From NCBI GenBank assembly GCA_026874595.1, contig CM049311.1, forward strand, positions 15,531,676 through 15,595,675: DNA of 64,000 bases, given 5' to 3'. A program made the position numbers and the translations under genes. The notes beneath the pieces were generated by a model that did no database searches, was not told the DNA's origin, and saw only the letters and a program-made list of their open reading frames with translations. This stretch comes from Sipunculus nudus (taxonomy: Eukaryota; Annelida; Sipuncula; Golfingiida; Sipunculidae). Below, one piece after another: positions 14,401-29,400 of this stretch (position 1 is the first letter of the stretch; every line of letters begins with the position of its first letter).

Positions 14401-17400
14401 TAAAAATTTTAAAAGATTTTGTTCTAATTTTGGGTAAACAATTTAATTTTGATTAATAAAAGTAATATTACTGGAAAAAAAGTGCCTAGCTTTAACAAGT
14501 TTTGTGTTAAGTGATAAAATTTCTTTCCTGATTATTTACAAAATGCATTATGTTTGGGCCCATAACTTTTTTAAATTATATAATACAGACCTAATTTCTG
14601 GCATGTACATAGGAATTATATAGAGGATTATTTGTAGGAAATATGAGGAAAAACAGATGAGTGGTTTTGATATTAGGCAGTCCTGAAGTGTGAAAATAGG
14701 TTTTTAATAAAAAATTGAGGTTTTTCCTTAATTTCTCAAAGGAATGAAGTCGCAAAGACCCAGTTTTCGGCTTGGTAGGAGATCTTGGGGACATCTAACA
14801 TTATGCTGAATTTTGGATTCCTAGGTCTTACGGTTTCAAAACATGCCACATCTACGGACAGACGGACGGACGGACGGACTGACGGATGGACAATGGACCA
14901 CGACTATAGCTCAGATGACTTATAGTCAGCTGAGCTGACAATTGCAGATGGTGCCACCAGTCTTGTATATGAGATGGAGGTATCCAAGATCTATGGAAAA
15001 GCACAATTTCAGGCAAATAAGGTCAATCATTCCTGAGAAAAGGGCATTAATTCATATTATGAAAAGGTAAGGTAGATGGCACCATCTGTCTGCTTTACAA
15101 GAAAACTCTTGAAGATGGATGTACATGCCAAATTTTAGACCAATACATTGAACCACTCCTAATATATATGAGCAATTTTCACTAATAGCAAATGCACTAT
15201 TTTAGCCAAATCTGTCCATTAGTTTTCTACTTATAATGCTCACAATACTGTCAAGTAGCAATGATGGGGTCTTAAAAGGTGCGAAACCAAGGTAAGGACA
15301 GAAGGTGGCACCACCTGTCTTTTGTAGAAGACAGCTTTTCAAGATCTTCGGTCAATTAGATCTTTGGACTAATCCATGCATCTCTTATTGAGATATATAT
15401 GATTTTGTGTGATTTTCACCATATATGGCAATATTCAAGGTTAAGGCCATTCTAATAGGAAAGGTCATGACCTCAATTGAAAATTATATCATCCAATAAC
15501 CAATATCTACGTAAATGCATAATTTGAAAGAAATCTGTCCATTAGTTTTTGACTTATAATGCTCACAGTACAGTCAAGTGGTAATAACTGGGGTAATAAA
15601 CAGCAGGAAAACAAGAAAAGGATAGGTGTTGCCACTAATTTCTTGTAAATGAAAACACAATCTTTGCTCAAGTTGTTTTTTTCGGGTAAATCCATGAAAG
15701 ATTTCTTGAGATTTTTATGAAAATGTGTGATTTTCTAACAAAAAGGACCTATTCAAAGTCAGGGTCACTCTCCTAGTGAAAGTCATAATCCCATTTTAAA
15801 TAGGCTTCATCCTCTCACCCCTATCAATGCACATGTCAAGTTTGGTAAAGATCTGTGAAATATTTTTTGAGTTATCTGTAGGAAAAATTTGCGGCAGCGG
15901 CGCAACCATGCCTAAACAATACTTTGTCTGAGGACACAATTATTGAATGCTGGCTCAGGAGGCAAGAGATGCCAGAGACTTCCTACCTTATAATCAACTA
16001 GTCACCATAGCAATTAAAAATTCCCCGAGTTTTCCCTGACTAACCTAATTATCACAAAGATTCCCTGACTAATTAACACTTACTTAAGCATGATAGTTTT
16101 TAGAGACAGTAAAGGCACATGGAAGATGTGCCCTAATTCCACAAGAAGAGCAGCACTTCTGTTGATTTCACTCACTTCCTACTTATAATTGAATAATATT
16201 TTGGATTTAATCACTGATTTTACTTACTGTCTTATTGTATGTATATGTATATACATATTACATATTATATTATATGACCCTTGTCAAAAATAAAAACACC
16301 CAGACCACATGCTTTAGCAGGAAAACAATAAATAAACAATCTAAAATAAAAAATGAAGATAGCATAGACAAAACTCTATAAATCCCTATTTTAGTCGATA
16401 TGCAAAAGAAAAATTTTCCATTTTCTGAGTTTTTATGCAAGAGCATTAAAGTTAATTATAGTAAAAGCAGATGGGCCACAACACTCAGCTGACTTTGAGA
16501 TCACTAAATGATTAAGAAAATTTATTCAAGTCACAAATGAAAACCTATCAATTAAGTATGTGAATGCAAAACCTACAAGTGGAGTGAAACTCAGTATTAG
16601 CATTAGTATTATAGCCTTACTAAATATTTATTTAAATGGCCATTCACACATTTGATAAATAACAGTTGGTAATTTACAGAAGATAAAATACATGTTTTAC
16701 AGGTTTTGCACATGCAATAGTTTTTAGTTGCTAATTTTCTTTTGTAATTAAAAAATGTTTGTTGCCAAATGCATGGAAAATAAGAAGCTAATCATACTGC
16801 ATTGCTAGGAAAATAAAAAGAAGAAAAAGAGTCTAAAAATTAAACAAAAATAAAACTCTTAATCTGATAATAATAAATATATCTAGTAAATAATCAAAAG
16901 AAAAATATCCTCCACAGCAACATTGGTTGAATGTCCCATACTGCCTTACACCATCCCACCAAGCCACCACATGCACGGTTACCTGATACATGATATATGT
17001 GCTGTCTTCTATTTCCTGGTTTACAGAAGCACAAAAATTACATGACACCAACACAGACCACACTGCCCTCTACCAAGCAACGTGATAAACACAACCTGTT
17101 TCACATCTGCCAGGTTTATTTTATAAAGCATTTATATTTATCTATCACTAGGGGAAATGTTTAATTCAGGATATAAAATGCTGTCTTCCAATTGATAAGA
17201 TAAAAGCAACAAATTTCACATCAAGTTATAGACTCTCTACCTAATTATCATCATTATCATCATATAGAATATATAGATTTAAAAAAATATTATCCATTTA
17301 TGTGCGAATGGGCTGTATCAGTTACACAGTTAGATATAAAATGTCTACTTCAAGACTGTAAAATGTGACATTATGAAATGCTGCTGATGACTAATAAAAA

Positions 17401-20400
17401 AAGAAATTTTCTCTGCTGTTTGAATCATTAATAATGTAAATTAATATCAATATTTTTTTGTAGCATTTGACACGTGAAAAAGTCAATATGTATTATTTTT
17501 TATTATCTGGAGATGGATACTTCTTAAGTCCAGCCTTTTATGCAAAGGTAATTTCAGGTCAAGCTTGCTCAGGTTATTCATGACTGATACATAAGTATTT
17601 GAACTTTACTATTAAGTTCTGTGAAAAATGTCTTCTCTATCAACCTTTCAGGTGGTGTCTACCTAACAAATGGGGGCTCATCCGGGATGGCACCCAATTT
17701 ATGGGTGCAGCTTTTTGCAGCTGTGGTTTGTCTAAGGCATGCATTATAAGGTTACATTTGTTAGATGTGGTTTATACACTTCTGAACAGAGCTAGCACAC
17801 TATAATTATGACTGTGCCAATGACTTTTAAGGGGGTTAGTAAATAAATGCAGTAGTAAAAGCAAAACATTAACAAAACTGTCATTTGCACAAATCATCTA
17901 ATCACATTTGGTTGGTGTACAAATGCAACAAACACAAAGAGGAAAATAATTTAGAGAACATAAAAAGTTTTACCTTCATGAGTGAGTCTCGTTGCTGGCG
18001 ATCAATCTCGTGGTCAACAGGATCAGAGCTGAGGGGACGTTTATTTCTGACCGGCAGAGGTTTAGAGCGTGTAGCTCGGACAAACGTTGGCAGGGTGTGC
18101 TGCTGTTTACGTTTCTTGTACTGTGACATCAGCGAGCGGATGGTGTGATCCGTTGCCACCGTGTAAACTTTGTCGTGATCTGTGTTTTTCAGCTTCCGAG
18201 GACTGTCCCCCGATGAGTCACTTGTTTCATCATTCTTTTCCTTTTCTTCATCACTGGTCTCCCCTACAGGTCAAATTTGTGGCAAGCATAATGACTGTTT
18301 TTCTTGTGTTTATCACTTCTATATGGTATTACAGCTAAGTCTTTACTTAAAGATATATAGTAAATCCTTTTTCATGACCTTTAAAAAATCAAGGACCATA
18401 CTTTACAACACAGGTGCTAGACCTGTACCATTACGTGGGGAAGATTATATAAACCCCATGGTTGTATGTGCAATATATATGTATGTCTCATGAAGTTAAA
18501 TGGATAAAATTTGAAATTGTTCACATATGAATTTCCAGATTTTCTCTACAAGTTTTTGATACCTTTCCTAAAATATCATAAGATTTTACATACTTAAATA
18601 TAATAGCAAAAATTTTATGACTATTCAAAGATTTTTATGGGGAAGAACAATCCTGTAAATGTAATTGCAATTTACACATATTATTAAATCTACAATAAGA
18701 TGGAACATTTATGAAGATTTTTTTAAAAAATCCCATACAAACAAGTTTCATGACTTTTTCAAAAATTCTGACATAATTATCAAATTTCATGACATCCTAG
18801 GAGCTAAAATTACACATTTACAAACCATGATTTTTAAGGGATTTTTAAAGTTGAAGTTTCTGGCAGTGGTGGAGGTATGTCCTCACTGACTGCTCTCTGG
18901 ATCTGTTCTGTAATATTGTAATAATTCAGTACCTACCCTTTTCTGGTGACAGCTCTGTTTCCACCACGTTCTCTTCCTCAGTGTCTGTTGACTTCTTGTT
19001 CATCTCTTTCAACTTTTCTGCCACAATGTCTTTTATATCACGGTCACGTTTCAGCAGAGGAATCTCCTCTGGCTGTGCTATTAGGAACACTAGGTTACCC
19101 TCAGCCAAACGGTCAGCGATGGATGGACCTTCCCTCTCCAAGAACATATCAACGTACTCCACACAAATATGGTCAAAAGCCTGTTGAAGCCTAAGCATAA
19201 ATGCTTCAGGTTGACTGTAGAGGTCACCAGTAGTCCTTTCTGCCATTTTCACTATTTCTTCCTCTTTCTTTAACACTGACACACATTCATCCTGTATTTT
19301 ACCGTCTGCTGGAGAGTGGGTTTCTCCAGCACTCTCCCCCTCAGAGCTCTTCCTGGAGCTTCCTGTCTCACATGCCTGCACTAACAACTGCTTTGTGTAG
19401 TCTATACTGACCTTAAGGACAAACAAATATTACAGAAATAATCATATTAATGAAATTAGACAGCTAAAAATATGGTGGTAGATTGACTATCAGGCTGCAT
19501 TATAAAAAGTCAATTTGTTTACCATTGATGCAAAGCCATCTTATGACTATGATATTTTAATCCAACCAAAAGTAAATTAATTCCTATTTAAAAGATTCTG
19601 AAACATTTCTCTTACTATGACAATATTTATCACTAAAATCATCATTGTGGAACAATGGCATTATCTATTGATCTTAATATTTGTGCCACACTTACTTTTA
19701 TATGATCCAATTCTGACATTTACAGAACAAATGGTTTGCTAAATTATTTTCTACCATTCTGAAAAATATGATTTGCCTCTTTTATAATTTTTAAAAGTAA
19801 GAGGTGTCAATTCTAAATAGCAAATAGATATGTATATCATGTGCAAAATCTATTACCGATAATCAAATGGGTAGTGAACTTTGTACCTTGTGTTGATGTG
19901 AGCAGATCTCCAGTAGAGTATGTACATAAAATGTAAGTCCAGCACAAGCTTGTTTATAGAGATTAGCTGCCACACTGGCCCTGATGACCTTTTGAACCAG
20001 GAACTTCAGACCAGGACGAAGGTCAAAGTCCAAAGCCATCTGGTGAGAGTTCCATAAACACTGGAGGAACTTCAAGGTCACCCTGCATGACATATGCTTC
20101 AACATTCCTACAAACAAAAATAATATCAGTCATATACAGTTTTAAATCAATGGAGACCTTATATATATATAAAAGGCTGCATCAGACATGGTAGTCTTTA
20201 GATGACTCTTAAGCTGGATGACCAACAAAGACTGTGTCACCCTTCCCAGACAAATTAAAAAGAGTAATTGGAACATATGCACATATGTTGGTTTAAGAAA
20301 AATATTACTGTGCAACTTCTTTTACTGATACATATTGCTGCAGTGAGCTGTAAATCATGTTTTTCTTTCATGGATTCCCTATTTATATAATAACTGATGC

Positions 20401-23400
20401 TGGAACCACTCTACATTTGTCACCCAACTCCTATGTGACCACCCCTTGAAAATGCCTGTTTTTGGTCTTGAACTGTCAGAGATGATGCTAAGTGTGTCAT
20501 AACGGGGGTTATTTCCCATATTTCCTCTTAGAACTTGACAAAATCCACATTATTGAATGAAGGCACTATTGCAGCAGCACATATCAGGAACTACCTGGAA
20601 TTTGCAAGAACAGGTAATGGGTTAATTTTTATCAATAACCTTCTTCTGATATTTAATATTAACATTATTAAGAAATCACCTCATATCTTATTAAAAATCA
20701 ATCACTGATCCTGCACTAATAATTGATATTAAGATTTCTCTCTGATACACATAAGTGCTGGATGAGATCTTACCAGGCATGGCCTGTGCAGTGTCCTGAA
20801 TCTCATTCTGCTGGTCTGCAGGGGCTGTCACACCAGCATGTGAGGACATCATGTGGCTGCTGCCTTGTAGCAACAGACAGCCAAGTGTCTGCAGTAACAG
20901 GTGATGTGATAAGAGGCCTACCACAATGGCACGGAAAGGAACTCTGCAAAACAATAAAACAGGATATATAAGGGCTGTGCATTAATACATTGCCATTTAA
21001 ATGTCATCAGTATAATGTTTACCATAAAAGTTGTGTGTCTGTTTAACATAACAAGACTGCTTGACCAGATGGCCAATCTCGCTCATGTGTAATGACTTCC
21101 AAACAAATTGAAGATACATGAATGAAGAATCACAGAAGAAACACTGCTTGGAAGCTTGTAAAAATCTTTAAGTTGCAGGGTTTGACCTGCAGGCAGCATG
21201 TGGGCTTTGCTTATGTTTTGCACCACTGATTACGATTAGTGTAAGTTTATTTCCACTTGTGTATAGAAGTTAGCAAACAGGGTTAGAAACCAATATTGAC
21301 AGATGCCCTAATATCAAAAGGAGAAAATACTATACTTCTATTACTCCATGTATATTCAAAATACCTAATATGTGATTTACTATCTTAAGAAAAAGAAGAC
21401 GGCATCTGAGCTGTATTGGTGACACTACCTGAACCACAGGCAGCCTGCTTCCCAAAGCAATATGAAAGTGGGAGAAGCTTTTCTAGATTTATTGTGACCA
21501 ATTTTGAGAAGAAGTTCTCAGATGCTAAAATTTTGTAGGTGCTACACCAAGACCAGCATTAATGTATCCAAGAGACATGATCCTGCGCAGCTCTAGACCA
21601 ACCAAACCAGAGGCAACATAAAAATTTAGAGGAACCAACAGAGCAACTGCACACTGTGATTAGGTCCCTTTAATCTCATTTAGTACAGTTACTAACCTTG
21701 TGGGGTTGTCAATAACCCCGTCCTCCTGGTCTGGGGGGTACAGCAGGAAGATGTAAGAGCGATCCTCCTCTTGTTCGTAGTCGATGACTGGACCTGAAGT
21801 GTCATGCTGGCTGTCCAATAGAAACACCTGAAACATACATACACGTAGATATTGATAAAGGAGGAAGTCACAGTTAAAGTTACATCAAACAATGACAAGG
21901 TAATCACCGGGGCTCAGGAGTCTGTAATAAGTCAAGTGGGGCCGGGACAGTTGAGTGGTAAAATGCTTGGCGTTCCCTGCTGGTGACCCTGATTTGATCC
22001 CTGACATGGCCATAAGAGGGTGGTGTAGTGGCCAGTCCAAGGCTGGTCGTTTTCTCGGGGGTCTCTGCTTTCTGCACCCCAGCAGACCATCAAAAGCCAC
22101 CACCCGAGCCATGGAGAGTGCCTCATATTAATTTTTATAACCAGTTGTACAAGCCATATAAAATGAAAAAAGTTTACATAAAGTGTATCAAAGATCTCCC
22201 ACCCTCAGAGACCTGGTAGTGTGAAGATGGTAGGTAGGTTGATAAGTACAAAAGGCTGCTAAAGACTCACACCAGTCAGGCCAAACCTGATTACAATAAA
22301 GGGTAGTATAGTGTCAATAAAGGGTAGTATAGTGTCAGACAAGACTGCAGGAGTTAACTTCTTACCTGATGAGCAAGCTGTCGCAGTCGCTCACACTCAA
22401 TGCTGGAACAGTCCTTCCTGACTGCGACCTTGACCTGACCTACATCTCCATAAAAGTTATCAGAGTTGCTCTGGAATGGCGTCATTAGCTGTCTGAGGCT
22501 GTACAACGTGATGCTGAATGCTCGTTCCATTGCAGAGGCACAGGTGTACCATAAAGACTCTGTTAACAAAGGGCCAGCACTCAGAAAGCAATGCCTGAAA
22601 CATGACAGATAAAAATTCAATTTGTAATATGAACAGTGAAGGAAATATCAGCTTGGTTGGAGAAAGTAAAACAAAGGGTACCTTCAATGAAGGTTATCAA
22701 CACTTCACAGTACTCACGATCCTGTCTGTTAATGATTTATGGGGTGAATTTTGCAAATTTCCACTTGATATATTTAATTATTTTACAGCAGAATATACAA
22801 AGTTACTTCTGTGGTATACTTGCTAGGTAAATAAAGTAATTTTTACAAATTTTGTAAGTTAACATGTTTTTCCTTGTGTTTAAATAATCCTTTCCTCTTA
22901 ATCAAAGGTCCTAATATCTGATTTAACAAGCTGGTACTTTTCTCATCACTGATGGCCCACAGAAGGCATAAAGAACAGGTGACTGATAACCTAGAATGCC
23001 AGTTTACAATTATAGCAGCCCTTAAGTGAATGTCATTTCATTCACTCATTATAAACCATGTAATATCTGCTGGTACCTGTACATGTCCTCCTGCATACAC
23101 AATACACAAGTGTATTGAATCCTTGAACCAAGAAACACACATATAAACAGCTCACCTGATACATGCGCAGCCTAAACGAGAAATTGCTTCTGTTGTCTGG
23201 GCTACACACTCAATCAGCACATCCAGCAGCTGTTGCAGCATCAGCTGAACTCGCTCACCATGTTCCTCTACATCTATAATGTAAATATACTGCAAAATTA
23301 TCCTCTTTTCTTTCCCAGTGTTTCCTCATTTTGAGCAGGCATCTGACTTGCAGACAGTGCCAGAAACAGCTGTCAGTAAAGTTGAGACGTTGGACATGAA

Positions 23401-26400
23401 ACACAGCTGAAAAGATCATGAATGTATTAGATATCTGTGTTTGCTTAGTTTGCTTCTGAGTTTGGCAAAATACGAGACTCACATAATGTACCAGAGTTAT
23501 TATTTCACAATACTTAACATAAGGGTGTCAAAATGCGAGTAATGTGGAAATTCTCCTATTGAAAATTCACTCCAGTTCATCTCATTCCTTTCTGATGATT
23601 GTTTCTGTTGTATTCAAGGACCACAAAAAAATCCTAGTCCAATATTTAATGTGATATATGTTATATAATATCTGAATGCACTGATACTTTATATGTAATT
23701 AAAGGGTTTATTCGGTTTTGCTCTGTATTGGTCTGAGGGCAGCCATATCAGCCCAAGGCCCACCGGGTCGAGGGACAATACAATTGCCTGAATGCAATAC
23801 TGAGCAAGCCGGTTCATTATATTTTTATCATTCAGCCATGAATTGTGAAGCATGTTGATTTCAATCTGGGGTGTTGCAACACTAAGTACACTGAGGGTAA
23901 GGCGAAATGAAATCTATGTATAAGCCTTATTGCCCATTGGCACTGATATTGAAATCTATGTATAAGCCTTATTGCCCATTGGCACTGATATGAACAATGA
24001 ATACAGTGCTGTATCATGTTCCTGGGCCTAGGTTTCTAGGTAATAACATGTGGCCTGTTAATAAATTGTGATATATACTACAAGTCATATCACCCAATTC
24101 TATCTGACTTACTGCCAAAGAGTGTGATGTACTCCACTACCAGGTCTGTACACAGACCCGCACACTGTTTAAAGTTGGCTGCTGATTTCTCCCAGTACCC
24201 GGCTGTCTGGTTCCCGCTACGCAGCCAGTGTTGCATCATGGGAAGGACCAGATGATTAACACAGTGTATACTGAACTCTGGCCCTGGAAAAAGAAATGAA
24301 ATTTATGTTAGTCTGACCACAACCAGCAAATATATATAAATTTTATCTGTTAAAATTTCAAATCTACTCTCTGACTTGTGAATTTGACCAATAAGAGTGC
24401 CATTGTAACATGTTTGCCATTTTCATATGAATCATACACACACTTCCCAATGATACTGGTACCCTCATGTAATCATTTTTCGTTGTTTAAAATTTCTTAT
24501 CAACCAGAAAAATAACTATCCATACATTCAGGGCATCACCCATAAATATGATCTTGTAATTTTTAAGTCTGGGTTGAATTAATTTATTTGTATATAGACT
24601 GCTTAATTATAAAGCCATCACAAGGGTTCATACACGCTTCTTGTATACATACAATGACTGTACTTATTCATAGTAATGTAAAAGAATTTAAGTTTTCCAA
24701 CTCATTTGCACATATCAGTCATAGATACAATAGCTAGGCATCTTGTAAATACATATCATCAGGACATAATTCTTTCCCCTGAGAAGCTGAAGCATACAAA
24801 ATATTTAAAAAAAATATTCTGGCAACCAGCTAAATGCGTGATGCAGATTTAGTATGACAAAAATTTCAGAGGACTTTTCAGGATGCCAGATGGTATCAGG
24901 ATGCCTGATATTTTGTTGCAGAGCTTTAAACAAAGTGAATTATTTCATTAATTTAATGAATATCAATGGATAAGGTTGAAGAGTTCAAGATATTAATTAA
25001 ATTAGGCCAAAAAAAAATAAAGGTATGGTTCTCAGTTACTGCCCACGTCAATTCTAACACCCTGCATAAAAAAATTTAATTTTGATTTTCATCTTTCAAG
25101 AAGACAAGATCTCCTTTGTTATGAAGTGCTTTTACCTGTTTAGAAAAATAATTCTGTTATTTTCATGCTTTTCTGTGAACATATAACAATTTTATTGAAA
25201 TATACCAAAAAGGTAAAAATAAATATTGCTGGCCCAAACTGATTTAAAAAAAAGGGCCTCAGAACCATACTTTCTTTTTTGGCCTAAGATTAATATAATT
25301 ATATTGACAAGACACTGACCTGGTGTTTGTGCTGTTGTCCGGAGCAGATCAAAGAGTACCTCCATGGTCTGTGGTTGGTAGTTCTTAGGACACGTGGCTA
25401 CGATGTTCGCAAGGCCATCTAACACTAAGAACCAGACATGTAGTATCCCTGTGTGATTATCAAGGTCCTCCAGGTGACTCACCATACCCGTGGACGACTG
25501 TCGCAACATGGGTGCTTTTGCAATCCCAGGATCCTTTAAGACCTCCCGCGTGCTGTTTCCTTGAGGTCTGCCCTGATCCACGGACTTGCGACCGTGTCTG
25601 AGTAGTCCTTCACTACCTTCACTGCCAGGAGAGCTGTCACGATTTGGCACTACTCCAATTCCAGAGTCGATACTTTTGGTGTCTGGCCCGGTGTCTTCAT
25701 CAAGTTTAACAAAGTGTAAACCACCCTGAGGACTTAGTGCTGTGTTTTCCTGACAGGTGGAGCCAGATGTTTCAGTATCGGGTGTTTTTTCTACAGCTTT
25801 GTCATTCTGTTCTTTCTGTGTACCTTTACAGTAAAGTTTGCTGAATGTATCAAAGTCCATGCCTGGAATGTTAGGATCAACATGTTTTGGCTGGTCTGTC
25901 AGTTTAATACGACCAGCACCCTGAAAGATCGGGCATGCAGGCATGTTCCACATTGAGCCCAGGATGAGGCAACATTTGCGGAGATAGTTCAATGCTGGAA
26001 TGCACAAGTCTTCTGGGGAGGGTCCGTCGGAGAAATCGCAGCTTGAGTCTGAATCGTAGTCCTCGTCCTCGATGGCTACAGCAAACTCAGCTACAATCAT
26101 AGTCAGTACCAGGGTCTTACCCTTTTTTACATACTCCAGTCAATATGATATTATAAAAGAGTCAATATATATATCGAGTGAAACCATGAGATCGATGCAT
26201 TATGTATAGATGGTGTTAAAAATTATGAATGAGGAGTTGCTCTGTCAGCTGGACAAAATGATCTGTTAAACTTGCACCTCAGGGGCTTCAAATTGATACA
26301 ATATTGAAAAGCATAAACAAGCAAAGTTTCAGAGAGACATATTCATATAAAGCAGTTTGAAATTAGTTTAAGATAGAGAATAGATCATTAGTAAGGTTTC

Positions 26401-29400
26401 ATTATGCATAGACATTTGTAAATATAGCACTCTGTTCATGTTGGTAAATCATTCACCTGTAAATTAGATTAGTAGGCGTACAAGATTGTACTTTTAAGCA
26501 AATTATGGATAAGCATTAATTTTCAGTTTGGTGTAATAGGACACAATTAAGTAAATCATTCAAAAGCATTATTTTTCAAATTTTAAAACTAAGTAAATTT
26601 AAATATTTATTTGGAAAAGATTAACAGGCAACACCTCAGTTAGCATATTAATTTTGATATAAATATAACGATGAGGTGTTTCATGAATCAAAAAAGTGTT
26701 AAGTTGGGTAAATGTTAAAAACCTCTACCTGGTCCCTTGACATATTTCAGTAGGCACAAGATGCAATCAACTGCAGCATTAGCGAACACCCACACATTGT
26801 CTGTGTTAAGGAACACCTCAAACACGTCTAGTACAGCCGTTATGTGGCGCTGCCTGGCCTCGTTCACTTCTTCGCTGGCCGTCAGCTCCAGCTTCACAGC
26901 ACGCAGCGCACCGAACAGCGGCCGCCAGCCTGACTTGATCTCAACAGCACACCCCTCCACCAACTCACACACAGAACACACAACCTGCATTGGTTAAATT
27001 GGTTCAGGTTAACTTACAAATTAGATATGATTCCAGGTACAACTATGTTTCAATTATGTTAATGAATTAATATTTGTTATATGTACCCATGCATCAGCAA
27101 TGTTTGTCAAAAGCATTACAGCAAGAGCTGCTCACACAGTTAAGTGTCCATATACACACCAGTAATTTTTCCTGCATTTAGTAGTTGTAGTTTTATTCAT
27201 ATATGTTCCCATTTACCGATTCAAGGTATCACAAAAGTTAAGAAGTGAATCAACACAAGTTACAATGAAAGTAATTGGTTTGTTAAAAAGGATCTCATAT
27301 ACAAAGCGCAAATTTTTAATGCAGTGATACCAAGCTATTGGATAACTGTTACCTTGCTACATGTATATATAAGTATTACATTTTTCTGAGGAACAGTATA
27401 TCATCAAATAAACAATTACTGTAATAACCAGGGGTTCTGGTAAATGTGGTGCTGATACAGCGGAGGTGGAGGGAATGTATAGATCCAGGTATTAACCAGG
27501 ATGCAGCTATGAGTTCATATAGGTGGCAAACAGGTGGCGCTGTTTCCATTTTCTGACCACCAAAATCTAGACACAGGGCCTAGCCAGGACAAATTGCTGC
27601 CAATTGTTGGCATATAAAAAAAATTATAAATATATAATCATATAAATGGCATTATAGAATAAACATTTAAATGTTAAACAACAAACAAGACTAACAATCA
27701 CAGCTGTGGTTTGGACAGACTGAGACACAGCTGAGGTTTGGACAGACTGAGACAGCTGAGGTTTAGACAGACTGAGACCATAGCTGTGGTTTGGACAGAC
27801 TGAGACCACAGTTGTGATTTGGAAAGACTAAGACAGCTGAGGTTTGGACAGATGGAGACCACAGCTGTAGTTTGGACGGACTGAGACAGCTGTGGTTTGG
27901 ACGGACTGAGACAGCTGTGGTTTGGACGGACTGAGACAGCTGTGGTTTGGACGGACTGAGACAGCTGTGGTTTGGACGGACTGAGACAGCTGTGGTTTGG
28001 ACGGACTGAGACAGCTGTGGTTTGGACAGACTGAGACAGCTGTGGTTTGGACGGACTGAGACAGCTGTGGTTTGGACGGACTGAGACAGCTGTGGTTTGG
28101 ACAGACTGACCTGATCTTGGATATCCCCGTCACACAGCTCCAGACACAGCAGGTTCTCAAATGGCTTACACAGTGCCTCGTTAAAGTAGAAGTACGGCAG
28201 CTCCTGGTGCGAGCTCAGCAGAGTCGTCACACACTCGTGGATACACTGGACCGCCTGCTTCGATATCTCATGGTCCTTATGGCAGGCAGCCTGTAAAAGT
28301 TACATGGGAAGCCTTAAGTTATACTGATACAGTTGTCATCCTATCTGTACATATTGTAGCTGATATGATGGACATCACCTGAACACTGAATTGGAGGAAT
28401 TAGTTTTTTCTCCAATGTTTCCCCACCTAAACAAAACAAGGGACCCATGGGTCACATCGTTCAGCTGAATTTTGAAAAATATTTGTAATTGCAAAATATT
28501 TTTATTTCTTTTAGTTTTTAGCTCAGCTGACTTTCAGTCATGCTGGGCTATAGCGATGGGTCTTTGTCCGGCGTCCTTCCGTCTGTCCGTCCGGCCAGCC
28601 GTCCGTCTGTCCGTTAGCAGGGCACAAATCGTAACCGTAGGGGCTAGGGCCATGAACCCTATGCAGTCTTAGAGGTTATAAAAAGATCTCCTTGCAAACC
28701 TGAAATTAGGTCACTGCGACCTATATTCTCGAAGTTATGGGGTGTGTTTGCACCCCCCAGAAATAACTCTTTGAGACAAAATTTTCATCCCAAACCTTCC
28801 ATCTTTCACATACAGCTCACCTACCAACAGGGGAAGTACCATAATTTTTTTTAGGTCGAGGTCAAAGGTCAAGGTCACAGGAGCCTCTTCTTTGAAAAGC
28901 CTGTGGATGCATTTTAAGTCAACCCTTTCATCCCAATTCTTTATTGACCAGATTTAAGTGGTCAGTAGTTACCCATCATTTAGAAAGAATCCAGTTGATA
29001 TATGGGCAAAAGGCCAAGGTCATAGGTCAGGGATGTTCACAATTACTTATTTTATAGACCATCTCTATTTTTCTTGTATATATAACCATCCCACTCCAGC
29101 TGGTACATCTCCCTGTGTGGCTGTAATTGTGAGTGACACTGGTGACATATGACTCCCTTTTGTATCAGCCTATTAAGTGATAAGGCTCAGTGATAAGTAC
29201 CTCGTTACCTCATAACAAAAACACTGTTGTCAGAATGCTTCAGCCAGGCATTAAGACTATGAGAGTATAGTATTAAGGTTTAGCTACTGATTTATAAGAT
29301 GATGGGAACATTTTGCAGTTTATTTTATGGAATCCTAGCAATAAACTTAGTTTCCTAGATATCTGAATATTTTAATATATATCACCACATATAAAAGCAA

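Noticed and set aside
18182-18493. 103-codon plus-strand ORF
   Set aside because: Antisense shadow of exon 34 that runs into intron sequence.
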